DNA of 64,000 bases from Candidatus Termititenax sp. (GCA_020719045.1 DYQY01000001.1:115683-179682), one strand, 5' to 3'; positions 18,187 to 26,435 are shown, numbered from the stretch's first letter. The notes: generated from the sequence alone by a model not told the origin. Translations and numbers: made by a program.

Positions 18187-19106
18187 TGACCTGAAATGTC
18201 TTCTAGTAAATCAAGTAAATCTCTTTTAGATGTCATAGCATTTCCAGCAAGTCTTAGTTCTTGAGCGTTAGGTAGTCCTCGCAGGTATTTACTAATGAAT
18301 TTACGAAAAAGGGTAGCAGCCTTCTTTTCCCCATGGAAATCTACCATGTTGTTGAAGTGAAGCAGTATGGTTTCATGCAGTGAAAGCCTGTCTCTGTTTA
18401 GGTATTCACTTAGTAGCCATGGGTTTCCCCATAAGCCCCTACCAAGCATAATAGCATCAACATCAAAAGCATTTAAGGTTGTAGTTATGTTTTCAGCTGT
18501 TTTAATGTCGCCAGAACCTATAATTATCCCAGTGTATACAGGACGGATAGCATTTATTTTATCCCAATCTGCCTTGCCAGCGTACATTTGAATAGCGTAT
18601 CTTGGGTGTAAACAGAGCACGTTTACTCCATTATTTTCAGCTATTTTGCACATTTCAAGGTAATTCTCTTCAGATCCATTCCAGCCGAGTCTTATTTTGA
18701 TAGAAAGAGGAATTGTAATGGCAGAACGAATTTTCTTAATAATGCTTTCTGAAAGGTTTAGGTTTCTAGCAAGCGCAGCACCAGCATTCTGTTTAGCTAC
18801 CTTTTTAACAGGACAACCAAAGTTAATATCAATCATGTCTGCACCCTCTGACTCAAAATGCTTTGCAGCATAAGCCATTGCATCTGGATCTGAGCCAAAT
18901 ATCTGAACTGCTATTGGGTGCTCGTTCTTTTTAAAAGTAAAATTTAGGCTTTTTTTATCACCTTTAACAATTCCAATTGCTGAAATCATTTCTGTGTAAC
19001 AAAGTTTAGCACCAAAATCTCTGCAAAGTTTTCTGAAAGGCGGGTCCGTGATGCCGGCCATAGGGGCGATTACGAGTTTAGAATCTTTAATTACATCGAG
19101 CACCAT
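18168..19106 (-). CDS. tRNA-dihydrouridine synthase (Dus, DusB-like)
   Basis: FMN-dependent enzyme reducing uridines in tRNA. Motifs: APMAGITDPPFRKLCRDFGA, GSDPDAMAYAAKHFESEGADMIDINFGCPVKKV (with the catalytic cysteine in GCP), AGAALARN, SIKIRLGW and LCLHPRYAIQMYAGKADW, then GSGDI and IMLGRGLWGNPWL for FMN phosphate. DusB-like by overall pattern; 312 residues. A TAAAAT -10 (19113-19118) sits 6 bases upstream of the ATG. Confidence 0.94.
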   Translation of the reverse strand: MVLDVIKDSKLVIAPMAGITDPPFRKLCRDFGAKLCYTEMISAIGIVKGDKKSLNFTFKKNEHPIAVQIFGSDPDAMAYAAKHFESEGADMIDINFGCPVKKVAKQNAGAALARNLNLSESIIKKIRSAITIPLSIKIRLGWNGSEENYLEMCKIAENNGVNVLCLHPRYAIQMYAGKADWDKINAIRPVYTGIIIGSGDIKTAENITTTLNAFDVDAIMLGRGLWGNPWLLSEYLNRDRLSLHETILLHFNNMVDFHGEKKAATLFRKFISKYLRGLPNAQELRLAGNAMTSKRDLLDLLEDISGHCHTFK

Positions 19107-19112
19107 AAGTTT

Positions 19113-19118
19113 ATTTTA
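19113..19118 (-). promoter_or_regulatory. -10 element of dus, leaderless type
   Basis: Minus strand TAAAAT ending 6 bases before ATG 19106. No clear -35 hexamer. Confidence 0.4.
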
Positions 19119-19211
19119 GGATAAAAACAGACAATAGTCATTGGAAAACTGTGTGTATATCTAAACATGGTTACTTAGTATGGGGAGAGAATATTTCAAG
19201 AAGATAAAAGG

Positions 19212-19245
19212 GGCATTCTTCCGATTAAAGAGAAAGGAGAATGCC
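19212..19245. terminator. hairpin downstream of parB, possible weak terminator
   Basis: Perfect 8-base inverted repeat GGCATTCT (19212-19219) / AGAATGCC (19238-19245) with an 18-base loop, extendable by two G-T pairs. Read on the minus strand it is followed by CCCCTTTT, so it may end the rsmG-parA-parB transcript. The loop is long and the T-run short, so an RNA regulatory element is the alternative. Confidence 0.35.
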
Positions 19246-19281
19246 TTGATACAATATTATACGTTTATTTTAGGGGGAACA

Positions 19282-19356
19282 ATGGAAGGTAAATTTAATC
19301 TTAGAATACAAATGGTGGATGATATTGGAGCAGAAGAAATGGATAGATTTTTTTAG
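19282..19356 (+). CDS. possible 24-residue small ORF
   Basis: ATG preceded by GGGGG with 4-base spacing; product MEGKFNLRIQMVDDIGAEEM plus DRFF. It overlaps the convergent parB stop by 4 bases. A longer in-frame version would start at 19180 without a ribosome site. The strong Shine-Dalgarno is the only support. Confidence 0.25.
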   Translation: MEGKFNLRIQMVDDIGAEEMDRFF

Positions 19357-20168
19357 ATATTTTCTAAAAAAGCCATAATTTTATGGAATTCCTCTTGTGA
19401 TTTATATTTAATATTAAAAAACCCAGAATCTTTTGATGTTTTTTTGCAGATGATAGAGTATTTATCATTATTAATTTTTATTAAAGAAGAAGAGGTATTT
19501 TTTGCTTTTTTAGAGATAATTTTTGTTTCAATATCTCTAACAGTAAGGCTATTATTTTCTATTTGAGAAAGCATTTTGTTTTGTTCTTCATGAGAAGAAA
19601 GCTGAAGTAGCTTTCTGGCGTGTCCTTCTGAAATAGTGTTTTTTTCAAGTGCTTTTTTACATTCTGGTGAAAGGTCAAGAAGACGGACAGTGTTAGCAAC
19701 AGCTGGTCTACTTTTTCCAATAATTTCAGCAAGCTCAGCCTGAGTCATATTATTTTCTACCATGATTTTTTTATAACACTCACCTTGTTCAATAGGGCTA
19801 ATATCTTCTCTTTGGATGTTTTCAATAAGAGCCATAAGCATGCTTTCTTTGTCAGTTACTTGTTCTTTTATGATTGCTGGTATTGACGTATAGCCAAGTT
19901 GCTTAGCGGCACGTAGACGTCGTTCGCCTGATATTAGTTCATACCCAAAATCCTTTTTTCTAACGACAATAGGCTGAATAAGACCATTTTCTTTGATAGA
20001 GCTAGCTAGCTCAGCTAGGGATTCTGCTTTGAAAATAATTCTAGGCTGATAAGGATTAGTTTTAATACTGTTAATTAGGACAGATTGAAGTTCAGTATTT
20101 GTAACTCCGGCTGATGCTTTTTCTGGAAGTAGTGCAGATAATCCTCTACCTAGTTTATTTTTAGACAT
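19353..20168 (-). CDS. parB: chromosome partitioning protein ParB
   Basis: Centromere-binding CTPase that loads on parS and spreads. Present: NPYQPRIIFK box, LAELASSIKENGLIQPIVVR, LISGERRLRAAKQLG (CTP-binding box), ALIENIQREDISPIEQ, and the helix-turn-helix MTQAELAEIIGKSRPAVANTVRLLDL. The C-terminal part is short (271 residues in all). It overlaps parA by 8 bases, and three parS sites lie 1.4-2.3 kb upstream. Confidence 0.96.
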   Translation of the reverse strand: MSKNKLGRGLSALLPEKASAGVTNTELQSVLINSIKTNPYQPRIIFKAESLAELASSIKENGLIQPIVVRKKDFGYELISGERRLRAAKQLGYTSIPAIIKEQVTDKESMLMALIENIQREDISPIEQGECYKKIMVENNMTQAELAEIIGKSRPAVANTVRLLDLSPECKKALEKNTISEGHARKLLQLSSHEEQNKMLSQIENNSLTVRDIETKIISKKAKNTSSSLIKINNDKYSIICKKTSKDSGFFNIKYKSQEEFHKIMAFLENI

Positions 20169-20916
20169 TAATAATCTCCTTTATTAAGTTCTTGTATGCT
20201 TTTGCGCCTTTTGACTTCTTGTCATAATTAATAATCGGTTCGCCGAAGCTAGGAGCTTCGCTTAGTTTAACATTTCTTGGAATAACAGTTTCAAAAACTA
20301 GAGCTCCAAGATGTTGTCTGGCTTCTTCGTCAACTTGTCTGCTTAGTCCAAGACGGCTATCGTACATCGTCATAAGTACGCCCTTTATTTTTAGTTCAGG
20401 GTTAAGTGCGTTTTTTACTGTGTCGATGGTTTGTGTTAACCTTGCAAGGCCTTCCAGGGCAAAGTATTCACACTGAACTGGAATAATAACCTCTGTCGAG
20501 GCTGTTAGTGCGTTTATAGTTAGCAGACCAAGAGAAGGAGGGCAGTCAATAATAATAATTTCAAAGTCGTCGCCTAATTTTGTGATCATTTTTTTCAAAA
20601 AGTGTTCTCTATTAAATTCTGATACAAGCTCAATTTCTGCACCAGCCAAGTCTTTGGTTGCTGGCATAATCGAAAGGTTGCTTATGGCAGTAGGGTAAAC
20701 GGCTTGTCTTGGATCAATGTTTCCAAGCATAGCCTCATAAACGCTTCTGTTAAAGTTGTTTTCGTATAACCCAAGACCACTTGTTGCATTTGCTTGAGGG
20801 TCTAAGTCTATTAGTAAAGTTCGTTTGCTTTTTTTGCCAAGCATAGCGGCGATATTGACCGAAGAGGTAGTTTTCCCAACGCCACCCTTTTGGTTTACTA
20901 AAGAAATTATACGCAT
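20161..20916 (-). CDS. parA: chromosome partitioning ATPase ParA/Soj
   Basis: Deviant Walker ATPase that drives origin segregation with ParB. VNQKGGVGKTTSSVNIAAML at the N-terminus is the deviant Walker A; LLIDLDPQANATSGLG and IIIDCPPSLGLLTINAL follow. 251 residues, no N-terminal helix-turn-helix, so the short chromosomal Soj type. Overlaps rsmG by 10 bases and parB by 8. Confidence 0.97.
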   Translation of the reverse strand: MRIISLVNQKGGVGKTTSSVNIAAMLGKKSKRTLLIDLDPQANATSGLGLYENNFNRSVYEAMLGNIDPRQAVYPTAISNLSIMPATKDLAGAEIELVSEFNREHFLKKMITKLGDDFEIIIIDCPPSLGLLTINALTASTEVIIPVQCEYFALEGLARLTQTIDTVKNALNPELKIKGVLMTMYDSRLGLSRQVDEEARQHLGALVFETVIPRNVKLSEAPSFGEPIINYDKKSKGAKAYKNLIKEIINV

Positions 20917-21593
20917 ATCATACTCCTTAATGGTTTATTCTTGGCTTCGCCGTTTTTTCTTGGAAGCTTTATTTTGGCTTTTTTTGCTTTATTAAATACC
21001 ACAAGCTGTCTATTCTTCTGAAAATGAGAATATGGAAAGATTTTATGCCCCTTAAAGCCAAGCTGGTTGACTACAAGCAAGGCATCAGTAAGCTCCTGCT
21101 CAATTTCTTCTGATTTCATGGCAATTAGTAAGCCGTTAGTTTTTAGTAAAGGAGAAGAGTATTCCATTAAAACATCAAGGGAGGTTAATGCTTTTGCGCA
21201 GACAATGTCTGAATCTTCAGGGCAACCAAGATCCTCAATTCTTGTATGTATGGCTGATGCGTTTGTTATTTCAAGTTCAGTTAATACTAGATTTATAAAA
21301 TCAATCTTTTTTTTGTTTGAGTCTACCATGACAACTTTTTTGTCTGGATTTTCTAGGGCGATAACAAGACCAGGAAATCCAGCTCCAGATCCAAGATCAA
21401 GAACTTTTATGTTTCCCTTATGGTTGTTAGAAATATACTGGGCTAGAGCCGTGCTGTCAACTATGTGTTGGTCATACATGCCTTGCCATTCTTTGATTCC
21501 AGATAGGTTATGAATCTGGTTTTCCCTAAACAACAGGTCAATTATTTTATGATATGTATCTTGATTGGTTTCAGATTGTTTCACGTGAAACAT
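20907..21593 (-). CDS. rsmG: 16S rRNA m7G527 methyltransferase RsmG
   Basis: Methylates G527 of 16S rRNA; formerly gidB. The SAM motif is VLDLGSGAGFPGLVIAL; the N-terminus begins MFHVKQ because the start codon lies inside a parS site (21577-21592), a feature seen in many bacteria. The C-terminus has KIKLPRKNGEAKNKPL. First gene of the rsmG-parA-parB operon. No Shine-Dalgarno is visible. Confidence 0.96.
   Translation of the reverse strand: MFHVKQSETNQDTYHKIIDLLFRENQIHNLSGIKEWQGMYDQHIVDSTALAQYISNNHKGNIKVLDLGSGAGFPGLVIALENPDKKVVMVDSNKKKIDFINLVLTELEITNASAIHTRIEDLGCPEDSDIVCAKALTSLDVLMEYSSPLLKTNGLLIAMKSEEIEQELTDALLVVNQLGFKGHKIFPYSHFQKNRQLVVFNKAKKAKIKLPRKNGEAKNKPLRSMICV
21577..21592. promoter_or_regulatory. 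parS site 1 (in the rsmG start)
   Basis: Perfect 16-base palindrome TGTTTCACGTGAAACA, the consensus ParB-binding site, encoding the first residues of RsmG. Confidence 0.95.
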
Positions 21594-21642
21594 TATGCCA
21601 CAAATTTGTTGTTTTTATAAGTTTAAGATTTAATGAAAAATA

Positions 21643-22023
21643 TTAGTATATTGTGTTTTTATAACTGATGTCTATTTTTTCATAAAATGGATAACTGTAT
21701 GCGGTTATGTGGCAGACTGTTTGTTCTATTGATTCAATAAGGCAGGCCTTAATTGAGCACGAGTAGACGGTGATAGGTCCTTTGTTGCTTGGAATTTGTA
21801 TTATAGGTGGAGAGTATATTTTTTGTAGTTCTTTTTGTAATATTTCGTAGACGCTGTATATTTTTGTAACAAGATATGACTCTTGTTTGTAGCCATATAG
21901 GCTGTTGTAGGTTTTTAGAGAATTTACCAACGTGGATATGTAGTTTGATGTCATGTCTGCGTATTTAATCTCGAGTGGATTTTCGCTATTTTTGTATGTG
22001 ATTACTTTTTCCCCTGTTAACAT
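21643..22023 (-). CDS. unknown 126-residue protein
   Basis: Not recognised. Soluble, tyrosine-rich (about 13 Tyr), with a helical N-terminal half (YISTLVNSLKTYNSLYGYKQ) and a C-terminal half with predicted strands and two cysteines (VYSCSIKACLIES). Strong ribosome site GGAGGGG precedes the ATG. It lies between two parS sites. A sigma-54-like promoter (22126-22141) lies about 100 bases upstream. Confidence 0.65.
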   Translation of the reverse strand: MLTGEKVITYKNSENPLEIKYADMTSNYISTLVNSLKTYNSLYGYKQESYLVTKIYSVYEILQKELQKIYSPPIIQIPSNKGPITVYSCSIKACLIESIEQTVCHITAYSYPFYEKIDISYKNTIY

Positions 22024-22125
22024 TTTGCCCCTCCATAAGTCTTTTTCCCAACAACTCTAGTATACATAAGTAATGTGAACGCAGTGTTTATTTGGTGTTA
22101 CATTTCTAATTTGGGGCTTGTTTGT

Positions 22126-22141
22126 CGCAAAATTTGCGCCA
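22126..22141 (-). promoter_or_regulatory. candidate sigma-54 (-24/-12) promoter
   Basis: On the minus strand TGGCGC-AAATT-TTGCG, one base off the TGGCAC -24 block and with the invariant GG and GC at the correct 10-base separation. It points at the 126-residue gene with a leader of about 90 bases. The core is also a near palindrome (CGCAAA-A-TTTGCG), so a repressor site is the alternative. Confidence 0.35.
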
Positions 22142-22235
22142 TGTGTTGTGGTTGTTGGTGCAGTGATGATTGTTGTCTGGTTTTGCTTAAGGGTGTATAT
22201 GAAGTTTATATTTTTTAGTTTACATAAAAGAAATA

Positions 22236-22251
22236 TGTTTCACGTGAAACA
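22236..22251. promoter_or_regulatory. parS site 2 (upstream of nadE)
   Basis: Perfect TGTTTCACGTGAAACA, 24 bases before the nadE ATG and overlapping its probable -35 element. Confidence 0.95.
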
Positions 22252-22262
22252 ATTTAAGGTGA

Positions 22263-22268
22263 TAAAAT
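22263..22268 (+). promoter_or_regulatory. -10 element of nadE, leaderless type
   Basis: TAAAAT followed by 7 bases and the ATG at 22276. The best -35 (TTCACG, 18-base spacer) lies within parS site 2. Confidence 0.4.
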
Positions 22269-22275
22269 ATATATT

Positions 22276-23997
22276 ATGAGATTAGCTATTCATCAGTTTG
22301 ACCCAGTTGTTGGTAACCCAAAACATAATTTGGAAAGAATTATCAAAGCATCACGCAGCGTAGGAGCTGATGTGCATTTGTTTGGTGAACTTTCAGTCGC
22401 TGGTTATTATGCTCAGGATATTTTTTATAATATGAGCGTGCAGAAAGAAGTTGAGGAGTGTCTTGTCGAAATAGAAAATGTTTCACGTGAAACATCTGTG
22501 GCAATAGGTGTTGGCTTTCCTAAAAGAAACGATTCTCCCTGTCAGAAGCAGCTTTTTAATTCCTTTGGTTTGTTTGGAGAAAAGGGATTTACTCAAGACA
22601 AGGTGTGTTTGCCAACCTATAAGGAGTTTGATGAAAACAGGTGGTTTCAGTCAGGTACGCTGGAACAAGTAAAAATAAGGCAAATAGGTGATGAATATTT
22701 TGGTTTTTTAATTTGTGAGGATGGTTGGAATAGTCCGTATGGAGGAATGCCAGAAAAGTATAGGCTATACGAGGAAGACTTATATGAAATGTTGTTCGAC
22801 GAGGCACAGAAAAATAAGATTGAGCTTTCAGCTTTTATTAATATTTCAGCAAGTCCTGATTATATTGGAAAGCAGAAACTTAGAGTAGAAATGTTTTCAA
22901 ATGTAGCAAAGCACTACAAGACACCGATAGTTTTTATTAATTCAGTAGGCGCACAAGATGAGCTTATTTTTGGTGGAAGAAGTTTTGTTTTAAATGCTAA
23001 AGGTGATTTGGTGGCAGAGCTTAAAGGGTTTGAGGAAGACGTTTATGTGGTAGACACAAAGAAGATAAATGAAATGCTTGTTGTTTCAAAAAGCTACGAT
23101 TTGTTCGCTGAGCTTGATTCTATGATGGGTTGTTATTTGAAGGGTTATTTTAGAAAGTCAGGTTTGGTTGGAAAAAAAGCAATACTTGGTTTGTCTGGTG
23201 GCAAGGACTCAACGGTAGTAGCTGTAGCTTTAAAAAGGCATTTGGGTGCTGATAAGGTAGTTGGGGTTATGATGCCGTATAGGTTTGGAGAATATACCGC
23301 GGAATTGTCTAAGCAAATAGCTGAGAGGCTTGCAAATGGGCTAGGAATTGAGGTAAGAGAAGTTGCTATTGATGAGATGGTGGAGCCTATTGTAAAGTCG
23401 CTTAATTTAAGAGTTAATAGTTTGGCACATCAAAATGTCCAGGCGAGGGTACGCGCAAATGTTTTGTGGGCAATAGCTAATGAAGAAAGCGGAGTTGTAA
23501 TTAATACGACAAATTTTTCTGAGGCTGCTGTAGGTTATGGAACAATAGGTGGTGATTTGTTGGGGCTACCATTAATAGCATCAATTCCAGCAACTATGGT
23601 AATTAAATATTTAGAGTGGCTTAAGCTTATCGGAGAAGATGCGCTTGATGAGGTGATGATTAATCGTCCTCCGTCTGCAGAGTTAGTGCCTGGGCAGCTT
23701 GATGCTGATGAGTTGGGTGATTACGATTATATAGATCCGATTTTGGAATCACTTAGAATGAATTATGGAGATCATGTAAAAGTAAGAGAGCAGTTATTAG
23801 ATAAATCAAAGAGAGAGAATGAACAATACTGGTCAAACGCGCGGAAGTTTGAAGATAAAATGTTGTTTCTTTCAAGGAAACTGATAAATCAGACAGAGTA
23901 TAAGCGTTGGTATTATAATAGAACACCACAACTTACACCATTTAGTTGGCTAAGATGGAAATGGCCCTTAGCTAATGCAGATATGAATCAGAGCTAA
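22276..23997 (+). CDS. nadE: glutamine-dependent NAD+ synthetase
   Basis: Makes NAD+ from nicotinic acid adenine dinucleotide using ammonia from glutamine. Residues 1-270 form the nitrilase-type glutaminase with Glu38 (FGELSVAGYY), Lys116 (PTYKEFDE) and Cys147 (LICEDGW). The synthetase domain begins near 290 with the P-loop LGLSGGKDSTVV (307-312; usual form SGGxDS) and contains NTTNFSEAAVGYGTIGGDLLGL and PPSAELVPGQ. A parS site lies in codons for NVSRETS. Tail overlaps convergent hemerythrin by 4 bases. Confidence 0.96.
   Translation: MRLAIHQFDPVVGNPKHNLERIIKASRSVGADVHLFGELSVAGYYAQDIFYNMSVQKEVEECLVEIENVSRETSVAIGVGFPKRNDSPCQKQLFNSFGLFGEKGFTQDKVCLPTYKEFDENRWFQSGTLEQVKIRQIGDEYFGFLICEDGWNSPYGGMPEKYRLYEEDLYEMLFDEAQKNKIELSAFINISASPDYIGKQKLRVEMFSNVAKHYKTPIVFINSVGAQDELIFGGRSFVLNAKGDLVAELKGFEEDVYVVDTKKINEMLVVSKSYDLFAELDSMMGCYLKGYFRKSGLVGKKAILGLSGGKDSTVVAVALKRHLGADKVVGVMMPYRFGEYTAELSKQIAERLANGLGIEVREVAIDEMVEPIVKSLNLRVNSLAHQNVQARVRANVLWAIANEESGVVINTTNFSEAAVGYGTIGGDLLGLPLIASIPATMVIKYLEWLKLIGEDALDEVMINRPPSAELVPGQLDADELGDYDYIDPILESLRMNYGDHVKVREQLLDKSKRENEQYWSNARKFEDKMLFLSRKLINQTEYKRWYYNRTPQLTPFSWLRWKWPLANADMNQS
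22479..22494. promoter_or_regulatory. parS site 3 (inside nadE)
   Basis: Perfect TGTTTCACGTGAAACA within the nadE coding sequence, third of three sites in 918 bases. Confidence 0.95.
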
Positions 23998-24398
23998 ACT
24001 ACTTTTCCTTCAAAAAATTTCATGTACTTTTGGTCTGTTCCTTTTATGTGAGTAACAATCCAGTCTTTAAGAAAGGTAAGGGTATCTCTAGTTATAAGTG
24101 TATTGCCAGAGTTATAGGCAACAACTAGTTCCCTTGCTTTTTTTACAAACTTATCGTGCTCAATCTTATGAAGAGGATAATCAGGATAGGTATATTTTTG
24201 CATAGCTACTTCTTCAGTATCAAAGTGCGTTTTAGTATAGTTTACAAGCTCCATAAGAATCTCTCTTAAAACATCAGCACCTTTGCCTACGCTCATTGCA
24301 TCGTATAGTTTATTGATTAAATCAACTAACTTTTTGTGTTGAGTATCAATCTTTGGAATATTAACACTTAAACTTGTATCCCAGTTCATTATTGGCAT
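23994..24398 (-). CDS. bacteriohemerythrin
   Basis: Oxygen-binding di-iron protein of 134 residues. Ligand motifs in order: DTQHKKLVDLINKL, THFDTEEVAM, HKIEHDKFVKKA and IVTHIKGTDQKYMKFF, giving the expected set of histidines plus Glu and Asp. A single domain with no fused signalling module, so it probably stores, carries or senses oxygen in the cytoplasm. AGGGG precedes ATG 24398. It is divergent from rex, with a Rex-type operator between them. Confidence 0.94.
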   Translation of the reverse strand: MPIMNWDTSLSVNIPKIDTQHKKLVDLINKLYDAMSVGKGADVLREILMELVNYTKTHFDTEEVAMQKYTYPDYPLHKIEHDKFVKKARELVVAYNSGNTLITRDTLTFLKDWIVTHIKGTDQKYMKFFEGKVV

Positions 24399-24424
24399 TT
24401 TTTCCCCTTGAGTTCTTTGTAAAT

Positions 24425-24453
24425 ATTATATGTAAAATATGCCAAGAAATCAA
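24425..24453 (-). promoter_or_regulatory. promoter of the hemerythrin gene
   Basis: Minus strand -35 TTGATT (24453-24448), 17-base spacer, -10 TATAAT (24430-24425), and a leader with an AGGGG ribosome site. Confidence 0.65.
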
Positions 24454-24508
24454 ATGTGTCGGAAAAGAAAGTTTGCCATAGTTTGCAAGAAGAATATTAT
24501 CTTGGTTC

Positions 24509-24524
24509 TGTGAATATTTTCACA
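24509..24524. promoter_or_regulatory. Rex operator 1
   Basis: TGTGAA-TATT-TTCACA, matching the Rex half-sites TTGTGAA/TTCACAA around four bases. It lies upstream of both the rex and hemerythrin promoters. Confidence 0.75.
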
Positions 24525-24554
24525 AGAAGCTGTGTTTTGTCTTAAAATTTAGTA

Positions 24555-24583
24555 TTGTAAGTTTAAAAAACAAGAGCTATACT
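24555..24583 (+). promoter_or_regulatory. promoter of the rex-serA operon
   Basis: -35 TTGTAA (24555-24560), 17-base spacer, -10 TATACT (24578-24583). Transcription should start near 24590, just before Rex operator 2. Confidence 0.7.
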
Positions 24584-24600
24584 CTGTTATCATGACTTAT

Positions 24601-24616
24601 CGTGAATTTATTCACA
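24601..24616. promoter_or_regulatory. Rex operator 2
   Basis: CGTGAA-TTTA-TTCACA, a second Rex-like palindrome inside the rex leader, 17 bases before the rex ATG. With operator 1 it flanks the promoter, suggesting autorepression. Confidence 0.7.
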
Positions 24617-24632
24617 GAAAGAGAGGCTAGGG

Positions 24633-25235
24633 ATGTTACCAACAAATACAGCAGAGCGACTTTGTAAAATATACGGTATTTTGCAAATGATTAAAAAGGA
24701 TTCTGGGTATGTGTCGTCAAAGGAATTAGCTTCAATGATGGGGACTACAGATTTTACAATTAGGAAGGATATTAGCGCACTTAATCTAGTTAGCTTTGGT
24801 AGAAGGGGTTATCACATAGGAGAGCTATCTTCTGTATTAGGAAAGGCGCTTCAGTTATCAAGGCCTTATAGGTCTTGTATTGTAGGGCTTGGTAGATTAG
24901 GCTCAGCACTTTTAGACTATGAATCATTTAGGGGTGACGGGTTTGATATTGTTGCGGGATTTGATAGTAATATTAACAAAATAGAGCGAATACGTACGCA
25001 AATAGCCGTATATCCTGTTAGTGAGTTAGACCAAGTTGTGAAGAATAAAAGCATAGAGGTTGGAATAATAGCAGTTCCACATAACTCAGCACAGGAAGTA
25101 GCAACAACTTTGGTGAAAAGTGGAGTGAAGGGTATTTTAAACTTTTCACCAGCTCAAATAAAGGTGCCAAGTGAAGTGGTGCTTTATAATATGGACTTCA
25201 CATCAGCGCTTCGTTTTGTTGTGTCCCAAATATAA
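24633..25235 (+). CDS. rex: redox-sensing transcriptional repressor Rex
   Basis: Senses the NADH/NAD+ ratio. The N-terminal winged helix contains VSSKELASMMGTTDFTIRKDISAL, and the Rossmann domain CIVGLGRLGSALLDY (GxGxxG) with a binding acidic residue in GFDSN. IAVPHNSAQEVATTLVKSGVKGILNFSPAQIKVP is a typical Rex C-terminal segment. 200 residues, slightly short. First gene of an operon with serA, 15 bases apart; two Rex operators precede it. Confidence 0.95.
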   Translation: MLPTNTAERLCKIYGILQMIKKDSGYVSSKELASMMGTTDFTIRKDISALNLVSFGRRGYHIGELSSVLGKALQLSRPYRSCIVGLGRLGSALLDYESFRGDGFDIVAGFDSNINKIERIRTQIAVYPVSELDQVVKNKSIEVGIIAVPHNSAQEVATTLVKSGVKGILNFSPAQIKVPSEVVLYNMDFTSALRFVVSQI

Positions 25236-25250
25236 TTAAAGGAGAGAGAA

Positions 25251-26423
25251 ATGAGAAAAGTGTTAACGTTAAATAAAATAGATGCAGCAGGGTTATCATT
25301 ATTACCACACGATGATTACGAGATAGGTACAGAAATAAAGAGTCCAGACGCGATATTATTACGTAGCTTTAAGATGCATGATATGAAGCTTCCAGATTCA
25401 TTATTAGCCGTAGGAAGAGCAGGTGCTGGCGTAAATAATATCCCTATAGAAAAATGTACAGAACAAGGAATTGTTGTTTTTAATTCACCAGGCGCAAATG
25501 CAAATGCAGTAAAGGAATTAGTTATCGTTGGGCTATTTTTAGCATCAAGAGACATTTATCAGGGTATAGTTTATTCACAGTCTATTAAAGGTAAAGCAGA
25601 TGAGGTTTCAAACTTAGTTGAGAAGAATAAAGAGAACTATGCTGGATGTGAGATTGCTGGTAAAACACTTGGTGTTATTGGTCTTGGTAAAATAGGCGTA
25701 ATGGTTGCTAATGCAGCATTAGACCTTGGAATGAAAGTAATTGGACTAGATCCATATATTTCTGTTGAGTCAGCATGGGGATTATCAAAAGAAGTTACCA
25801 GAGCGATAGGCCTCGATGGACTTTTGGCAGAATGTGACTACATTTCAATTCATACACCACTTAACGATTCAACAAAAGGTATTTTTAATGAGAGTAAGTT
25901 TAAGATTATGAAAAAAGGCATGAGAATTCTTAATTTCTCAAGAGGAGGCATTGTTAATAATGATGATTTAATTAAAGCTATTGAGGATGGAATAGTTGCA
26001 AGATACGTAACAGACTTTCCAGAGGAAGAGTTATTAGGAATTAACCAAGTAATCCCGATTCCACATTTAGGAGCATCTACAGCAGAAGCAGAAGTAAACT
26101 GTGCAGTGATAGTTACAAAACAGGTTAAAGATTTCTTAGAAAAAGGAAACATTGTAAACTCTGTTAATTATCCTGATGCAAGCTTACCAGTGAGCTCTAA
26201 GTTTAGACTAGTTGTTATGAACAAGAATGTTCCAAATATGGTTGGCCAGATATCAGCAATATTAGCAGAAAGGAATGTTAATATCATCGAGATGCTTAAC
26301 AAGAGTAAGGGAGAGTATGCTTATAATATTATTGATATTGAAAATGAACTAGATGAAAAGACCCTTAAAACATTAGAAAGTATAAAAGGTGTGGTAAAAG
26401 TAAGACTTATAACAATAGTTTAA
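25251..26423 (+). CDS. serA: D-3-phosphoglycerate dehydrogenase
   Basis: First enzyme of serine synthesis, NAD+-dependent. Substrate/NAD motifs: VGRAGAGVNNIPIEKCTEQGIVVFN, GKTLGVIGLGKIGVMVANAA (Rossmann), catalytic Arg/Glu/His in NFSRGGIVNN, EEELLGINQVIPIPHLGASTAEAEVNC. A C-terminal ACT-like domain (RLVVMNKNVPNMVGQISAILAERNVNIIEML) suggests amino-acid feedback. GGAGAGAG ribosome site. Co-transcribed with rex, so serine synthesis would follow NADH level. A strong terminator follows. Confidence 0.95.
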   Translation: MRKVLTLNKIDAAGLSLLPHDDYEIGTEIKSPDAILLRSFKMHDMKLPDSLLAVGRAGAGVNNIPIEKCTEQGIVVFNSPGANANAVKELVIVGLFLASRDIYQGIVYSQSIKGKADEVSNLVEKNKENYAGCEIAGKTLGVIGLGKIGVMVANAALDLGMKVIGLDPYISVESAWGLSKEVTRAIGLDGLLAECDYISIHTPLNDSTKGIFNESKFKIMKKGMRILNFSRGGIVNNDDLIKAIEDGIVARYVTDFPEEELLGINQVIPIPHLGASTAEAEVNCAVIVTKQVKDFLEKGNIVNSVNYPDASLPVSSKFRLVVMNKNVPNMVGQISAILAERNVNIIEMLNKSKGEYAYNIIDIENELDEKTLKTLESIKGVVKVRLITIV

Positions 26424-26435
26424 GTATAGGTAGCT

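Noticed and set aside
22141-22279. Short + ORFs before nadE (a cysteine-rich 25-residue one at 22141 and a 37-residue one at 22166 ending as ATGA with nadE)
   Set aside because: No ribosome site or promoter; the second reads through parS site 2, so the MFHVKQ-like part is forced by the site.
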